64,000 nt of DNA from Norana najaformis (GCA_964023275.1 OZ029916.1:41631896-41695895); one strand, 5' to 3'; positions 15,401 to 30,613 are shown, counted from the stretch's first letter. Notes: generated by a model from the letters alone, not told the origin. Numbers and translations: made by a program.

Positions 15401-18400
15401 TTGAGAATCCATTCAAGACATAAACAGAGGGAGCCACTGTTCTGCATCAGTTCAACTCCTAAGCAACAACAATCACAGTCTGCCTTATTCTCTCATTCAT
15501 TTGTTAATTAATTTATTCATTACTCAGTCATTGCTTTGACCTAACTGTCCACATTCTGAGTGCAACCATGTATCAATCTAATTCAATCTAATCCATCTGA
15601 TATAAAGTAGTCCAATCCATTCTGCCTGCTCTAATTCTGCTACATTTGCTCATTCATCTATTAATTAATTAATTCATTACTCAAACATTCATTGCTTAGA
15701 CCTACCTGCATTCTGAGTGCAGGTATATACCAATGTAATCCATCTGATCTAAACTATTCCAATCCATTTGTCGAATCTAATCATTCTAACCCAATCTAAT
15801 CTATCTTATCTGATCATACCAATACTAGTAATACTAGTAACTACCAAAGTTTATTTGAAGCTTGAACTACTTTTCTTCCTTCAAGAAAAAGTGGAAAACT
15901 CAGTATTTCTCATTGGCTTTCAAACATCTGGATATCTAACTGTCTTCATCTGGCGACTGACTAACCATGCCTCCGATTCATATTTCCATGTGACTCTGTG
16001 CATGTCAAAAATTTTCGTAATAATAATTACAATATCTATCTGATCTATTTAAACTATCTGATTTGATCTAATAGTAGGATTTAATTAGCATAAGGCATTT
16101 TTTATTGGTGTCTTCAAAGCGAAACCACAGACCACTATCACTGTCCACTAGGGAAGTCAAGTGCAGAGATACTTACCTCGTTCTGAAACTGGAATCAGGT
16201 TTTTGAAGATACGGTCACAGTTTTCGGTTGCATTGTCCATAAGAATAGAATACCAAGCAATGAAAAACTTCATACCATCCTAAAACAATGAAAACAATAG
16301 ATAAAGAATACCTTGGAGCACAACACAATACAGAACAATAGAAAACAATGCGATATAAATACAGCAGAATACGATACAGAACAAACCATCCTCCTTAACA
16401 GAACAGAGACTAGGAACCCTGAATAGCACGTTAACTGTCAAGCCTGAACGAGATGGGTGGGTTCTATGTGTGTGCAAGAGCCAACCAATGGTGACTTTTC
16501 CAGCTATTTAAGCCTTATTTGCTTACAGATGAACTTGTTATTCATAATGAACTTTAGAGCATCAGTTATGCTGGTGAACAGTGTCTCTGAAAGTACTTAA
16601 AACTATTCAGTTACACATATGCATACAAATATGAATGAAACGATGATGATGCTGATGACGATGATGATGACTTATACAGCACTGAAGCACAGCCGAGGTT
16701 GAAAAAGGGCACTGCATACGAGTTCAAAAATCAATGAGTCATATGATACTTTAAAAAAGATAGGTCTTGATTCATGACTTGAATGTGTCAAGCCATGGTG
16801 CATTCTTGACATTCTTCAGTGTGACCCCTTACAGTATACTTAAGCCCAGCAGTAAATCAACAACTGAACCTCAGCAAACCTGTATTTTGCTTCTAAATAT
16901 GAGCCTGAAGATATAAGAATTTTCAAACGGTGAGTTCCAATGAACTTTTGAAAGAACTTTCTTTGAAGCAAACCTCAAAAGATCTCTTGTATGTTATAAT
17001 AACAGTGCTATAGTAGAATAGAAATGAATACAATTGACAGCTTGTAGTTGAAATTTCATCTTTGATCTTTGGACAGCACCTACTCATTCTGAAAAGCTTT
17101 AAAGATCAAACACCTGCAAATAATCCTAAATTCTTACCTTCTGAAATGTGGAGCATCTCAGTAGCTTGTTCATTATCTGCCCTGAAAGTAAACAATGACA
17201 CAATCGTTAAATACAATCTACAAGTCTAACTGTGCTTAATTATAAAACAAATCATTTTTTCAGATTTTCAAATCCTTCATTTGCATCATGCCATTTCTTT
17301 GAACTTTGCAAAACTGGCAAATTTAAAAGTAAGAAATCTGAGTCAGTTACTCTTCTTGATTGGCCAGTCAGTCTTAGCCAGCCAGCCAACCAGACAACTC
17401 GCCAGTCAACCTGACTGCATGCCTGTATCTCTGCTTAAGATCGCTACCTCTCATCCTCAAATCCTAAATGAAATAAAATTCCTCTGAAAAGTTTTTGCAA
17501 ATGAAGACAACTCTTTCACTCTCTCATTTACTCACCCAAACTGTGACACTGCCAACGTCTGTTAATAAGTTCCGGCAAAACGCAGAGAATTTTCTACAAA
17601 TAAAACACCACAGGAAGCTCAGCAAATGCGATTTCCAGTTCAATTTACCAAAAACATGCCTCAAGACCAAAACCGCTAGCAACACACACAATACAAGCGT
17701 ACTTTCTTCACCGAATTATCTAATCTAATCATTATCATAATGCACACTGCTCCAATCGATGACTGCTTCTAAGCAAAACCACATTACACAATCACAATCC
17801 ATTCCACATAACCAGTCAAGATCCACAAGTTCCCACAGACTGGAGGACAGGCTGTAGAGGATAAGCAATTGGAAAAAGATGAATTGTAATCTCAGTAAAT
17901 TCCATAGCCCCACCATCAAACTACACAAGGCAACTTGACGGTTGTTTCCAAGTAAAAACCACAATCCACAGTCACAATCCTTTAGATAGAACCAGTATAG
18001 ACTACAACAATAGCCACACAAAACTGACTTCATGATAGGCAAAACCTTAACCTTGCAGACTGGACCCAAGACTTAAGCTGCCCTTTTAGCTGATAACATC
18101 CACGGCACTGCTCATCAAAACTTGGAACCTCACTCTTATACATAAACTTCTCAAACTTAACCACTGGTTTTGTCTTTAGAAATTATGCATAAAATACTTC
18201 ATTGCACTCAACAACATCATAATAAAAACCGCAGTCTTGAGACAAGACTTCTTACTTCGAGTGTGTAAAGAACAAAGTCCATGTCTTCCCTCTGAGGATT
18301 ACGAGAAGCTGAAAGCCAGAAGCAACAACTTATTCACAGTTACCAAAAAAAATAGAAGACATGCATAAATCTCAATGGAAATGAGGTAAACAATCGATTT

Positions 18401-21400
18401 AAACTGCCTAACAATCAATGCAAGAAACGTCTGAATTTCTCTGGAGACACAGTGAATGAACTGTTTAAAAACCTTTACAATCATTTCACTTGGCAAAAGC
18501 AGCATATCTACCATTAAACAGTCAAATGAAAAGGTATAAAAGAAATTATTACTTGACTGAGGATCTTCCCGCTTATCAGTTAATACTGTACTTGGGTGGT
18601 AGAAACAGGATGCTTTTCAATCGGATGACCAGCCATCAAGAACACCCGAGAGCTCAACACCTTTTTGGTGCGAGGCACAGCAGAAATCAAGGGCATGTAA
18701 TTTTGATCTGTTCATTAATTGCTTTTACACTGCACATGATGATGCTTGCACTGCATGCGGCTGCAGTCAGCGAATAACCTTACATGTACAGCACCCTTTT
18801 TTCTAGTGCTCTATAAATTGTCTCATAACTATTATTTAATCAAAGCATTCGTTGATTGAGTGCAGTATCTTTTGGTATGAGGGGCGAGCAGGAGCAGAGG
18901 TATGCTGATGTAAATGTGATACCTAAAGTTTGAACTACACATAAGGTCTGTAGAAGTGAACAGAAATGCTTTACATGACATAATATGACATGATATAACA
19001 CAACATGATATTTATTTACATCACGTTATATTAAATTACTCTAACTCAAGAGAATTTGTTTTGGCTCACCTTTTGTCGACAGGACCACCTCTGCTGCCGT
19101 GAAGCCTTCGTGAAACAAATAGTAGATGTATGAGAAGTTTTCATTATAGAACTGTTTCAGTTTGTTCACTTCATAATTTTCTGCAGTTGAAAAAAATTCA
19201 AAATACTTGAATACAAGTTAATCAAAACAACTAGGCACTAAGTAAATTTACATGTCTGATAAAATATTTTCTAACAACATTAACACTTGTGATAAGAGAT
19301 TTGAGGACGTAAATGAGTTAAGCAATATCACCAATTCAGAACGTTAATATTATTGTTAAACACATACTTGTATTGTGCTAATTAAAAAATTCACCCTGAA
19401 AGTGTGAGTAGCTGGAAACAACAAGTTTTCAGTTGTTTGTGAAACAAGATAAAAGAAAGAAAAGGATCCTGCGATGCCAGTGGCAGTGACTTCCATAGAA
19501 GTGGAGCAGTGTGCGTAAGTGCATGGAAACCATAATGTTTTGGAAGGATGGGATAAACAGCTGGCCAGTGATATTCAGTTTGAAATGGTAGGATTAACAG
19601 TTTATACAACTTTACATTACCATTATATTAAACACTGCATAATACTTTACTGTTAGCATTTCATCAAAAAATTCCACACCACATTACATTTACCAGTTTT
19701 TTACTACTTCTGTAAAACTTCTGCCTTCAAAGACAATCTGCCTTGAGCACAAAACAATCACTTCCTCCTTAACCTCTGATCACCTTTCCACCTTCCTCTC
19801 TGCTGCCAAATTCAATTGTTTGCCAAACCAAATGCAATAGCCTTCAGAAGATAATAGAAGTACATATTAAAACAGAAACAAAGACTGACAAATGACTATG
19901 ACAACGACACTTTATGTCAACTGAAGCTCACCAGAAATCAGTCGCAGATGTTTGAGTCGTGAGGAAATGTCTCGCTTTGCATCGAACAGTTTCAGATGTG
20001 ATTTGCTTGGATTCGTTGAAGTTTTACGGTTGAAAACATTTACCTGGAGATAAATAAATTAGTTTATATTAATCATTTTGTTCATTTGTTCTCTCATCAT
20101 TCCTTTTTCATTCATTCACTCAATCAGTCCTTTACTCCTTCATTCAAGCAATAAAACAGTAAATCAGCAAATAGTACAGGTGGGCATTCAATACATTTGA
20201 AACAGGATTACCTAAAAATATCAGTTATACATCATGTTACAATTTTCTAATCAAATTTAATTCCTCCATGTTTTCTGCAATTAACCGGATAATTAAACAT
20301 TTTAATCATGCAGTTAAAGTCTATGAAAACTTCTAATCGATAAAGGTAAAATTTTTAACCAGATAGGTATTGTCAGTCAGTGAGTCAGTCAGTCAGTCAA
20401 TTTATGAATAACTTTATTCAAATAGAGCTACAACAGGCAAACGAAGCAGATGAAATCAACTACTGTCAACTCAAAACAAGTTTCCCTAAATTTCTTGTAA
20501 ATGCACAGAATTAAGCTTGCAAATAACATTACCAGGTTAATACTGCACTTAACTGCATAGCAATGAAACTGTCTTAGTATATTTACAGCAATTTTGAGCT
20601 CATTAAGTAATTTATTTTTGCTACATTGCAGTCCTTTGTGGAACTTAACCTGTAAATTTATGCAAATATAAATTTATACAAGCAACCTCTACAAGATCTC
20701 TACTCAGAAGTGTTCCCAGCTCAGCCTCAGTGAAAGACAACAGTTTATAAGCACCAATGACAGGTGTACATAGGCAGAATACACAGAATCAGAGGAAGGC
20801 CATTCCAGATTATTCAGTTTATCAATCAATCAGTCAAGAAAGCGCATTTTACCGAGTAACAGGCAATAAGTTTTAAGATAACACAGACATAATGTTTAAG
20901 ATGAGAAACTGAAAATAAGAATGCAGACACTAGCAAGTGTTTACACTCCACCCAAAGTGGCGATCGATGATGAGAAGACCATCTTGACAGCCACTTCAAC
21001 AAGCGGTTGCCGTTTATCTTAACTAAAAATGCTCTCTTTAAACCACTTAGCCCAATCCAATACAACGTTAGTTCTTTCTTCTTCTATTTTATTTGTAGTA
21101 TTTCAGTACTATATTTGCGCTTGGTTACATGTCTCTCAAAGAATCCTTGAAAGCAAGTTGAGAAGATCCCATGGTCTAGGGTCATGGATGATGATTTGTT
21201 ATCTCAGAATTTCTGACTCCTCACAGCTTGGAGGACAGCCCTGGACAGATATGCATTGCATCACATTATGGACAGGCCTATGATCAGATGAATATACCTA
21301 ACCAAAATGCGACACAATTCGTTCTTAATTTGTGTCTAAATGCTTTTCTGTAGCCGTTCTTTAATTTCGGCTGCGTTAGCGCCCTGGACTGTCAGTCAGG

Positions 21401-22374
21401 TGACAACGGTTCAAGGCAAATATATTCTATCATCAAACTCTGTTTTTGTTAAAAGCGGTCGAGTATGGAAAGTAAAACAATGCCTGAAATGCGCTATAAA
21501 ATTCTTTCCTGAGTTTCGCCTGTCTTACATCCGCCTGTCTGCAGTCAATAACAAACCTGTGAAAACCTTGACATTATGACACAATAATCCTTTAACTCTA
21601 TTTTTAAAAAGTCCGATATATTTTATGACACAGTCAGCTGATTTTAACTGCTAATGATTCATTTTAAATGTCTATTTGTTTCTTTTTGTTTTTACGCCAC
21701 ACAGATTAGACACTGATTACTTTTACACGAATGATATATCATTCAGAGGTCCAACCTGCTACTCAAATACGTCATTTCACAGCATAACAAAAAATTAGTA
21801 TTACTATATTTTATTACTATAATGTAAAACTGATTTATTTAAAACCAATTGCTCAAATTAAATTCATGTTGGGGTATCTATACGGTAATAGTACTTGATT
21901 CGTTAGAGCACTCGGCTTGTAACTAGAAGAGTAGAGGTTCGGACTTCTCTGAGACGGTTACTATGTATGGAGCTTGAGCAAGTCTATTCATAATCTCTGA
22001 ACGCCATCGACTGATGCTTGGTCATTAGATAGTGGCGCTTAATAAATGCAGAAATAATAATAACGTAGATTAGAGAAGATAAATAAGTTACTCTAATTGA
22101 TAAAAAGTGACTTCCTTTTTGTCTTAACATCGCACCATGTGTAAAAATCCGGTTTATCTTCAGTTAAACCCATTGTATTTTTCTCAATCATGTTCGTGAT
22201 TAGACAGTCTCCGAAAATACAGCTGAGCGGCGTTTTACACGCATGTACTGAACTGAATCAATGATTACAGAACTTTTTAAATAATAATGGTTACTAGGAT
22301 TGTCGAAGACATGCCACCTAGCGAATGCACATGAATCTCATTCACGGAGCTTTACCACGCTCCAAATAATTTTG

Positions 22375-22471
<97 letters not shown>

Positions 22472-23436
22472 CACTTTCTTAGCCTCGACATATGAATGCT
22501 GCTGGCAAGTCCTCTTCCTCGCCGTCTGATCTTCCCACCGACAATGGGAGGGAGGGAGGAAGAGAAGGGAAGAAAGGAAGGAGGATTGAATGGATGGGTG
22601 GGTGAGTGGGTGAGTGGATGGATGGATGGCGGGATGGATGAAGGAAGGGAGGAAGGAAGGAAGGAAGGAAGGGAGGCAGAGACGGACGGATGGAGGGAAG
22701 GAGGAATGGAGAGAGTGAAGGAGGGTTAGAAGGACAGAGGGCTGGTAAGGTAAGGCAAGGTAAGGTAAGGTAAGGTAAGGTAAGGTAAGGTAAGGTAAGG
22801 TAAGGTAAGGTAAGGTACAGTACGGTATGGTATGGTATGGTATGGTAAGTCTAGGTGCTTGGGATGGTGGGCTAGGGGCTTCTCCTGTTTCCATACAAAG
22901 CGTCTTAACGCATGGCCAGTTCTGTGCACTTACACCCATGGCCTAGATTTTAGGCCATAGATCCAAAGTCTCTATCAAGTCTCCTCGCTGTCATTCAGTC
23001 TATCGATCTCAGCCGACACGTTTTTCACCGACAAAAACAAATTAACAGTTGACAGGTGCTATCCTGTTACGCACCGCAGCCTGGCTTCTGGATTATCTGA
23101 CCTGTTGGAATTCGACCCAGCTTCTCCAACGGATTATAATTTTGACTGCGAATTTGACTTGAAGCTAACATCGACTGATGCCTTGGGCATTATGATACCG
23201 GCGCCATAGAAGTCTTTAGCTTAGGTTAGATTAAGTTAGATTAGATTAGATATGCTACGTAGTTAGGCTAGCATAAGGTACAGCCCACTGAACGCACTGG
23301 TGAATGTACAGCGCCCTTTTTTCGACCTCGGTCGTGTTACGGCGCTATATAAATTGTCTTATTATTATTATTATTAGTAGTAGTAGTAGTAGTTGTAGTA
23401 GTAGTAGTAATAGTAGTAGTAGTAATGGTAGTAGTG

Positions 23437-23508
<72 letters not shown>

Positions 23509-26500
23509 ATAGTAGAAGAATAGGGTAGGATAGTGTAGGGTCGAAGGGAAGGCCAAGTAATGTTGGATAAGGTTGGGCATGGTCAGGTAAGGTCAGGCGA
23601 GATGTTAAGGTGATGGAAAATAAGGTAAGACAAGTCCAGGTAAGATTTTATTACCTCAGTCAACTATAACTCTTACTGAAGCATGCAGTCCTTTAGTTAA
23701 ATGATAAAGACAACCTAAAAATGATGTTTACTAAGAGAACGACAGTGTAGAGAGCGAAATGAATAACTTACGGCTATTTCCGCAAGAGTTGACCTTCGTC
23801 GCTTGTTATATGTCTGCATCGGGTCCACCCCCGCATTGTCAGCGCCTGGCCCAGCTGCTGAGTCAGATGTCGCCATCATCATCGGTTTTTCCTGTGCTTC
23901 TGACGACTCTTTCGGCAACACTGCCCGCCTTCCGGTTTCGAGTTTAACGATCCTCTTTTCATCGAGAAAGAGACCAACAACATCCGTTTCTTGTCTCGCT
24001 GCCTGCAAGTTGCGGATTTCTTCTTCGCTGGGATTGAGCAGATCTGGAAGCGACGACGATTTCCGCCGGGAATTAATTTCCGCCGGTATATGTTTCGAAC
24101 GAGCCCCTGCGGCTGCAGGTAAAGCAGCAGCAGAATCCAGAGCATCAGTAGTAACGTGAAGTTTCTTGGCATCAGGAATATTAACAAGGGCGTATGGTTG
24201 TCTTAAAACCGTGACGCTGTGAGCTCTGGGTCTGTACTGGGCACCTGTCTCGTCTTTATACGGCTGAGTCGATCGGCTTTCTCTGCTGAATCTGTGCTTG
24301 CCGGGTGGACTTTTCCTCGCGAGGTTGTTTCCTAGACTGGCAGATTCCTCGATGCTGACGCGGTGAAATCTGGGTAGGGCACCTGTTGGAACCGGCGTGA
24401 TTGCTTCTTCATCTTCGTCTTGAGCGCCGGTTGTTTGCGAATCCGTGTAGTTGATGTCAACAAGCACCTTGCTGTTGTCGTGACTAATTGACATGGATCG
24501 CACTCTTCCAATAAGAGATCGGAACACGTTCTTGTCCTTGGCTTTCGTAGAAGTCTCTTGTGATAAGACCTTCGTCAGGTTTGCCTTGACTGGAGCAGCC
24601 TCTCCTCCGACGGCCCTGCTATTCTGTCGCAACGATATCTCTCCAGGAATGGCGAACCTCTGCTTGTCCAGCCCGAAGGCCTGGTCTTGTCTCATAGTTT
24701 CAGCAAGGACCCAGTTATCGCTTGTGTCGATCACTGAAAATGATCCTCGCTTTTTCGAGAACGGGGCTGGCTTAGTGGGAGTGGATGGACGATCCTTCGA
24801 CGGGAAGGCAGAGGTCGTTTCAGGAAGCTGTCCGCCGCTGCCGTGTCGAAATCTCTGTCCCATGTTGTTGTTCCTGTGTTGCTGGCTCGTCGTCGAGTCC
24901 TTGTGAAGCCTGAGGAACGGCAATAGATGTCGTTGCTTAGGAGACGGATGTCCCGGTGGCACGGTCGATGACTCGTTCATTGAAGGGCCACTTCTGCTCT
25001 CTGATGAGGTCTTCCAGTCTTCGGCGTCCTCGCTGTCCTTCTCGAGTCGATCGTAGCTTCCTTCTGACAGCTTGGAATCGTAGCTGCTCACCGAAGTTTG
25101 ACGTTTCAGCAGCGATGCTCGCTTGGGATTGGCGCAAGCCGCCAGCTCATGCTGCGACATTTCTGCTTCTGATGTTGCTGGCGTTGCTTGTGATGCTAGA
25201 GACGAGATGTTCGTGTGTGGGATGTCGCGTGCAGCGTTTGTTTGGCGCCGGACGATGACGGGAGTAACTGAATGTTTCTTGGTCAAAGGGGGAGTGCCAA
25301 AGCTGAATTTTCTTGAAGTGCCGCTCTGAGATTCGGATCCTTTGACAATCGTTGAGCTGTCAAATTTTCGCTGTTGGATCAGCTTGTCGTGCAGAGAGGT
25401 AAAGATGTTTCGAAACCGCGGCTCGGAGATTCGGCGCTTTCCATCGGCTGAGCTCTTATCGTCGGAGATCGGCTGCGAGACCTGGATGCGAGAAATCCCC
25501 TGAAATTGACACCAAAGTCATTATTACTTTTACCAGAGGTCGAAAGGATCCTTTAGGAATTGAAATTATCCTTTGCACTGAAAGGGCCAATCCTCGCTGC
25601 TGTGAATGTTCCGCGAACAACGATTGCGTTAAAGCGGTGGATGGCCATGGGAATGAGCTGTCCGAAAAACGAAGCCTTCCTCTTGTGAAAAGTCGCTCGG
25701 GCCAGGTGTTAACCGAATCTGTTGCTGAAAGACATGCCATCTTGAATGATGGAATCAAGAGTTCAGAGGCCAAGGAAACAAAGCTGTAAGCTGGCAGGGT
25801 GGTGTCATTCTTCGGCACCTTTCTTTGGGCTGCAATCTCAGCAGCAGCAGCAGCCTGTTTAGCGGCTTTTGGCCGATATTAATCTGCGAAGGTGTCAACG
25901 ACTCTTGCAATTCAGGCATGGCATCTCCCGTCCTCCCAAGGAACAAGGGTCTCGCCATCGGGGCGCCTCCAAAAAGTCCAGCTGGCTCCTTAGATGACGG
26001 AAGTCAACTTTAATGAGGGTTTTGCAAATGATGTCATTAATAAGGTCATGTCTTGCCACCCGACCAGGGTCTAAGGGCCTGATAATCCGTGTGCGACATT
26101 TTCATCACTACATCCCCACAGGAACATTCATGAAGGCACACGGGTCAACTCCGAGTCGAAAACCAATTGTATTTCGAACAGCTTCAACACTGCCTTAGGC
26201 CGCAAACGCGACTGGCAAGGCCAGAAGCTAGTCGCCCGAGTGTTGCGAGTACATTGCCTTAACCACCAACTGATGATAATCTTATGTTATTGACGTTATT
26301 GTAAGTTTGGCAAAACTCTCTGAATCAAGGGGATCCCATGCAGACTGTTTGTGAGCCAGGGTTCCTTCTGGGTATGCTGTGCCTGATTCGGAAGACCAGA
26401 CTGTTAGGGAAGATACAAAGTGGAATCTGACTGCACATTACCCCCGAACAGGATGGTCGCTGTACTTGCGGCTGAGGCCAAAAAGGCAGGAAGTACCAGC

Positions 26501-27161
26501 GAGGATATTGGACGAATACCAAAGCCACCATCCCTGATTGGGAGAGAGGCTTGTTCCCAACTGCAGTCATTGAGTGCCAAGTTAAAGATATAATCAGCAG
26601 CAGCATCAACATCATTATCAGCATCATTATTTAGCAAACTTCTATAAAGTCGGTGCCAGTGCACAATGCATCAATCGATGGCGCACCAACACCAGTCTAA
26701 TCAGATCGATGACCAGAAGGTCAGTCCACCGATTATTATGGTTGTTGTTGTTGCTGTTGTGCCCAGAAGTCTGTCCACTGAGATCTGTGTGTTTAACTGG
26801 GTATCTGCATGTGGTCTCGCTTTAGATGAGGAGAGACTGCTTGGCCTCAGGTCTTTATAACGGAATATATGAGACATTTGGATTCCTGTCGCCGAACGAA
26901 TAACACCAAGGTCCCCCTACTGGGACGCGCTTCACTTGTTGGCATCGCTCAAGAATACATCGAGTATCTTTTGGTCCAGTCTCGAGCCAGCCGGATCAGC
27001 GATCTGCTGCCCCTGGGATACGCAGGTGCCGCGCTTTTGCATAAACATTGGGCGCACTTTGTTGGACCATAATCTTAGAACACCCTTTCAGTACATATGC
27101 AATAATAATGATAACGATAATGATAACAGTTATAATGATACTATATTCTTACTCTTATACA

Positions 27162-27248
<87 letters not shown>

Positions 27249-27805
27249 TGGTGAAATTACGTTTTGAACCTACCTTACATCGCACTTGTTTAGATCAGCT
27301 AGCCATGTGCAGAGCGCCTTTGCGACTTACTCCACGGTCGTTCTACGTAAATGTCTTCACAGACACGCAGACAATAGACGCTCAGCTGCAATTGACTGGT
27401 TAGAGAAACTCCCATAGCAGACTAAAACTCATGTAAAGCCTAAACAGTGACGTCTTCATTCACTTCGACTGTTGTGGAATCTGCCTTAGACTAAATGAAT
27501 GACATCCAACATGATGTAGATTCGAATGCATAACCTCCAGTATAAAGGATTACATAAAATGCACACTAATATGCATACATTCTTACTCTTTTACATACAT
27601 GTATATTTTATAGATGCACATATATACACACCTTAACTTCTATATATATATATACATATATATAAATGTTCCTTGTCTTATTTGGAGACTAGGTTTAAGA
27701 TAAGCACTATATCTGTAGGGCCACACTATATATAAGGTAGGTCCTACATAATTATGTACAGGGCCTACCTTACTGTATATTGTATATATACACAAGGCGT
27801 ATATT

Positions 27806-27886
<81 letters not shown>

Positions 27887-28016
27887 ACGATATTTCGTGA
27901 TCATCGTCTGCATGAATGTCATTTTTTATCTGGGAACTAGCGATGTCTTTGGGCTTCTCAGTGGCAAAAGTGACAAAATAACATATCAATATGCTGGACA
28001 GAAATCGACAGTCAAT

Positions 28017-28059
<43 letters not shown>

Positions 28060-30613
28060 TCATATATATCCATATATACATATATGTGCAACCAATATAT
28101 AAATATTTACTGGAATGTCCTGTATATCTATAACGCTTACGCTATGTTACGTCCTCAAACACCATTGCGTTGCACGCTGTGCATAGCACATAAACAAACG
28201 CTTGTGCATCCTTCTGCTATTCTTGTGTTCGTGAAACCACAGGAGGCAGCTTTTAGGCGGTAACACGATAATAGAAATGACAATACGCATAGGCCTATGG
28301 ATGTATTGTAAAGGCCTATACACGTGCGGTGAATGCCTTGAAAACTAGGTCTACGTGTGCATATAAAACGATTCAGTGCACTCCATGGGAGCATTCAACT
28401 GATTCACCATTTTCGCCAGATATATCCGCTGTGATGAGAGAAGCTAAAACACGCCATGCGTTAACACACAGACACGATGAGAAAAAGCTCGGCTCACCCA
28501 ACGCATTATGGAAAGCCATGCACATACTTACATGTACAACGAGAAAATGTATAATTATGATCACTATTACCAGTGTTGGGATAAATAGTCCGGGTGACTA
28601 GTTAAATAGAATAGTAAATACCTGTAGGAAACTATTTGAATAGTAATAGGTGGTTCTAATTTAACGGGACTTAGGTCCGTTTTGGGTCTACCATTTGTAT
28701 CCCAATAATCTACACACTGGTCAATGAATTTGTTCTTTTGGAATCAATAAAGTTTTCATTCGTTCATTCATTCATTCATTTAAAATAGTAAATAGCTGCG
28801 GACTACTGCAAATAGCACACAACTATTTAGAAACTATATGACTATTATCGGTTTCAGTTATAGATAATTGTTTAGAATGCTTTCAATTTTTTACTACATT
28901 AACATTCAGTTAGTAGTTCTGGTTGGCTTAAAGCAAAAGCAACTGTTCAAAAGTCTCATCGGATAAGCGATTCCTTTTCTTTTTGAGAATTAGTGCTGCA
29001 TTACTAAATAGTCTCTCTACTGCAGCACTGGATGGAATACTTGTGTTTAAACGCAGAAACACTATTACACTAGGGGGATTCAGAGGTTACCCGACCTTTC
29101 ACCCCTGTCCAATTTAATTTTGGAGGGCTACGCTATTTTGAGTTGTGCTGCACGGTGATCTGTTCGGCAGTGCGCCTGTTTTGTAATCCATCGACTACGA
29201 GTTCGAACCTGAGTGGACAACACGTAACGATCCCCGGCATATGTTCGTGTTCGTGTGCTTCTGTCATCAAGCAGTAGAATTTGGTACCGACATAAGCTAG
29301 GGCATTAACATGCTCTGGGCCCGTGCCCAGTATCTTGGGATTCGTCCACTACCAGCTCAGCGAAGGAGGGACAAATAAGACAACAGATTGGTACACATGT
29401 CCCGTATTCATGTTTCGTCCCTTCTGCACACATTTCTGTAGGTGCCTATGAATACTAACTACATGTATATATGTAAATATGTACGAAAGAATGGTTATGG
29501 GGCACGCTGGTTTTTCGGTAACGCGTTTGGTCAATGACCATACGTTTGCGGGTTCGATTCAGTGTAACGTCCCTGGGAAAGTTGCGCACACTGTGCCTCT
29601 GTCACCAAGCAGAATAAATTGGTACCGGCTTAAGCTGTGAAGTAAACGGGAAGTCATGCGATTCGCTGGCCCCGTGTCCAGGACCTTGGGAGTCGTCCAT
29701 TGTCGGCTCAAGGACCTTAAGAATAGGAAATGAGTGCCTCCCCTACGTCTCACTTGCGTGATATGGGATACTTTTGTTACGGCTGAACGAACGAACAAAC
29801 GAACGATTGATTGACCGAATGAATGAACGAATGGATGAATGAATGAGAGCATGCAATGTTTACCAGTTCAACCGATGGATCGAATAATCTCCGGCGGCTA
29901 ACTAACAAATCACAGTTTGATTGAAAGCAGCGTTGCATGCGGACAGTTCATCGAACAACGGCCTCCAATGCGCATAGCTGCGAGTTGACTGTGAAGGAGG
30001 CGATGCGGTCTAATTACATCCAAGTGTAATCATAATTAAGTTGTTGTTGTTGTTGTTGTGTGTGTTCTCCGGTCCTTTTACTTATGGATTGTGTTTTTGG
30101 TGGATCCTAAAAGGCGCTATATGATTATCTGGATACATCGGTCTAAAATCATTTGTATATTGCTGCTGAATTTGAACGCGCATTATGCAATGTGAGGAGT
30201 TTCAGAGTCGTATTATCCGTGATGTTGAAGACGATGATGACGACGACGACGATGACGAATATGCTGCTGCTTATGATGATGATGAAGACATCGATGGTAT
30301 TGATGATAATGTTGATGCTGTTCTTGTTATTGTTGTTGTTGCTGCTGCTGTTGATGATGATGATGGCGATGATGTCGACGACGACGACGATGACCAATAT
30401 GCTGTTGGTACATATGATGATGATGAAGACGTCAATGAAATCGATGATTATGATAATGTTTATGCTGTTCTTGTTGTTACTAATGCTGTTGCTGATGGTG
30501 GTGGTGGTGGTTATGATGATGATGAAGATGATGATGATGATAATGATGATGATGATAATGATGATGATGACGACGACGATGATCATGGTGGTGATGATGA
30601 TAATGATGATGAT

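Larger units (their letters stand above)
464..19931. other. Small introns of RALGAPA (introns 4-33)
   Basis: About thirty introns, mostly 300-800 nt, all GT/AG. Apart from the repeat entries given separately (repeat D copies, tandem repeats, tRNA-like remnants, an L2-like piece belongs to intron 4), I see AT-rich unique sequence with no gene, RNA or promoter signal. Confidence 0.7.
20044..23771. other. RALGAPA intron 3
   Basis: 3.7 kb. From 20044 to about 21880 I recognise nothing except a tRNA-like remnant near 21370-21415. The 3' half (plus-strand right side) is repeat-dense: SINE-A, (TTA)n, GGA-rich minisatellite, (GGTAA)n, repeat D, element E and (TAG)n. Confidence 0.7.

Noticed and set aside
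17171..17181. Acceptor GGGCAG before ATAATG for exon 8
   Set aside because: Gives a consistent phase only if exon 7 is skipped. With exon 7 (strong match to human) the TTTCAG five bases upstream fits both phase and protein.
22300..22940. Long frames across (TTA)n and (GGTAA)n (poly-Leu, poly-Ile, [10 protein letters not shown])
   Set aside because: Pure microsatellite translation; no splice sites, no start context and no conserved motif.
23304..23580. Poly-Ser and poly-Tyr frames
   Set aside because: Products of the (TAG)n tract.
24493..24906. 137-codon plus-strand frame inside RALGAPA exon 3
   Set aside because: Antisense shadow of the coding exon; no motif.
29130..29800. tRNA genes
   Set aside because: A- and B-box-like blocks exist, but the stems do not form a cloverleaf and the downstream body repeats elsewhere; they are SINE heads. 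The same holds for 21886, 31833, 32632, 35985, 40125 and 48785.
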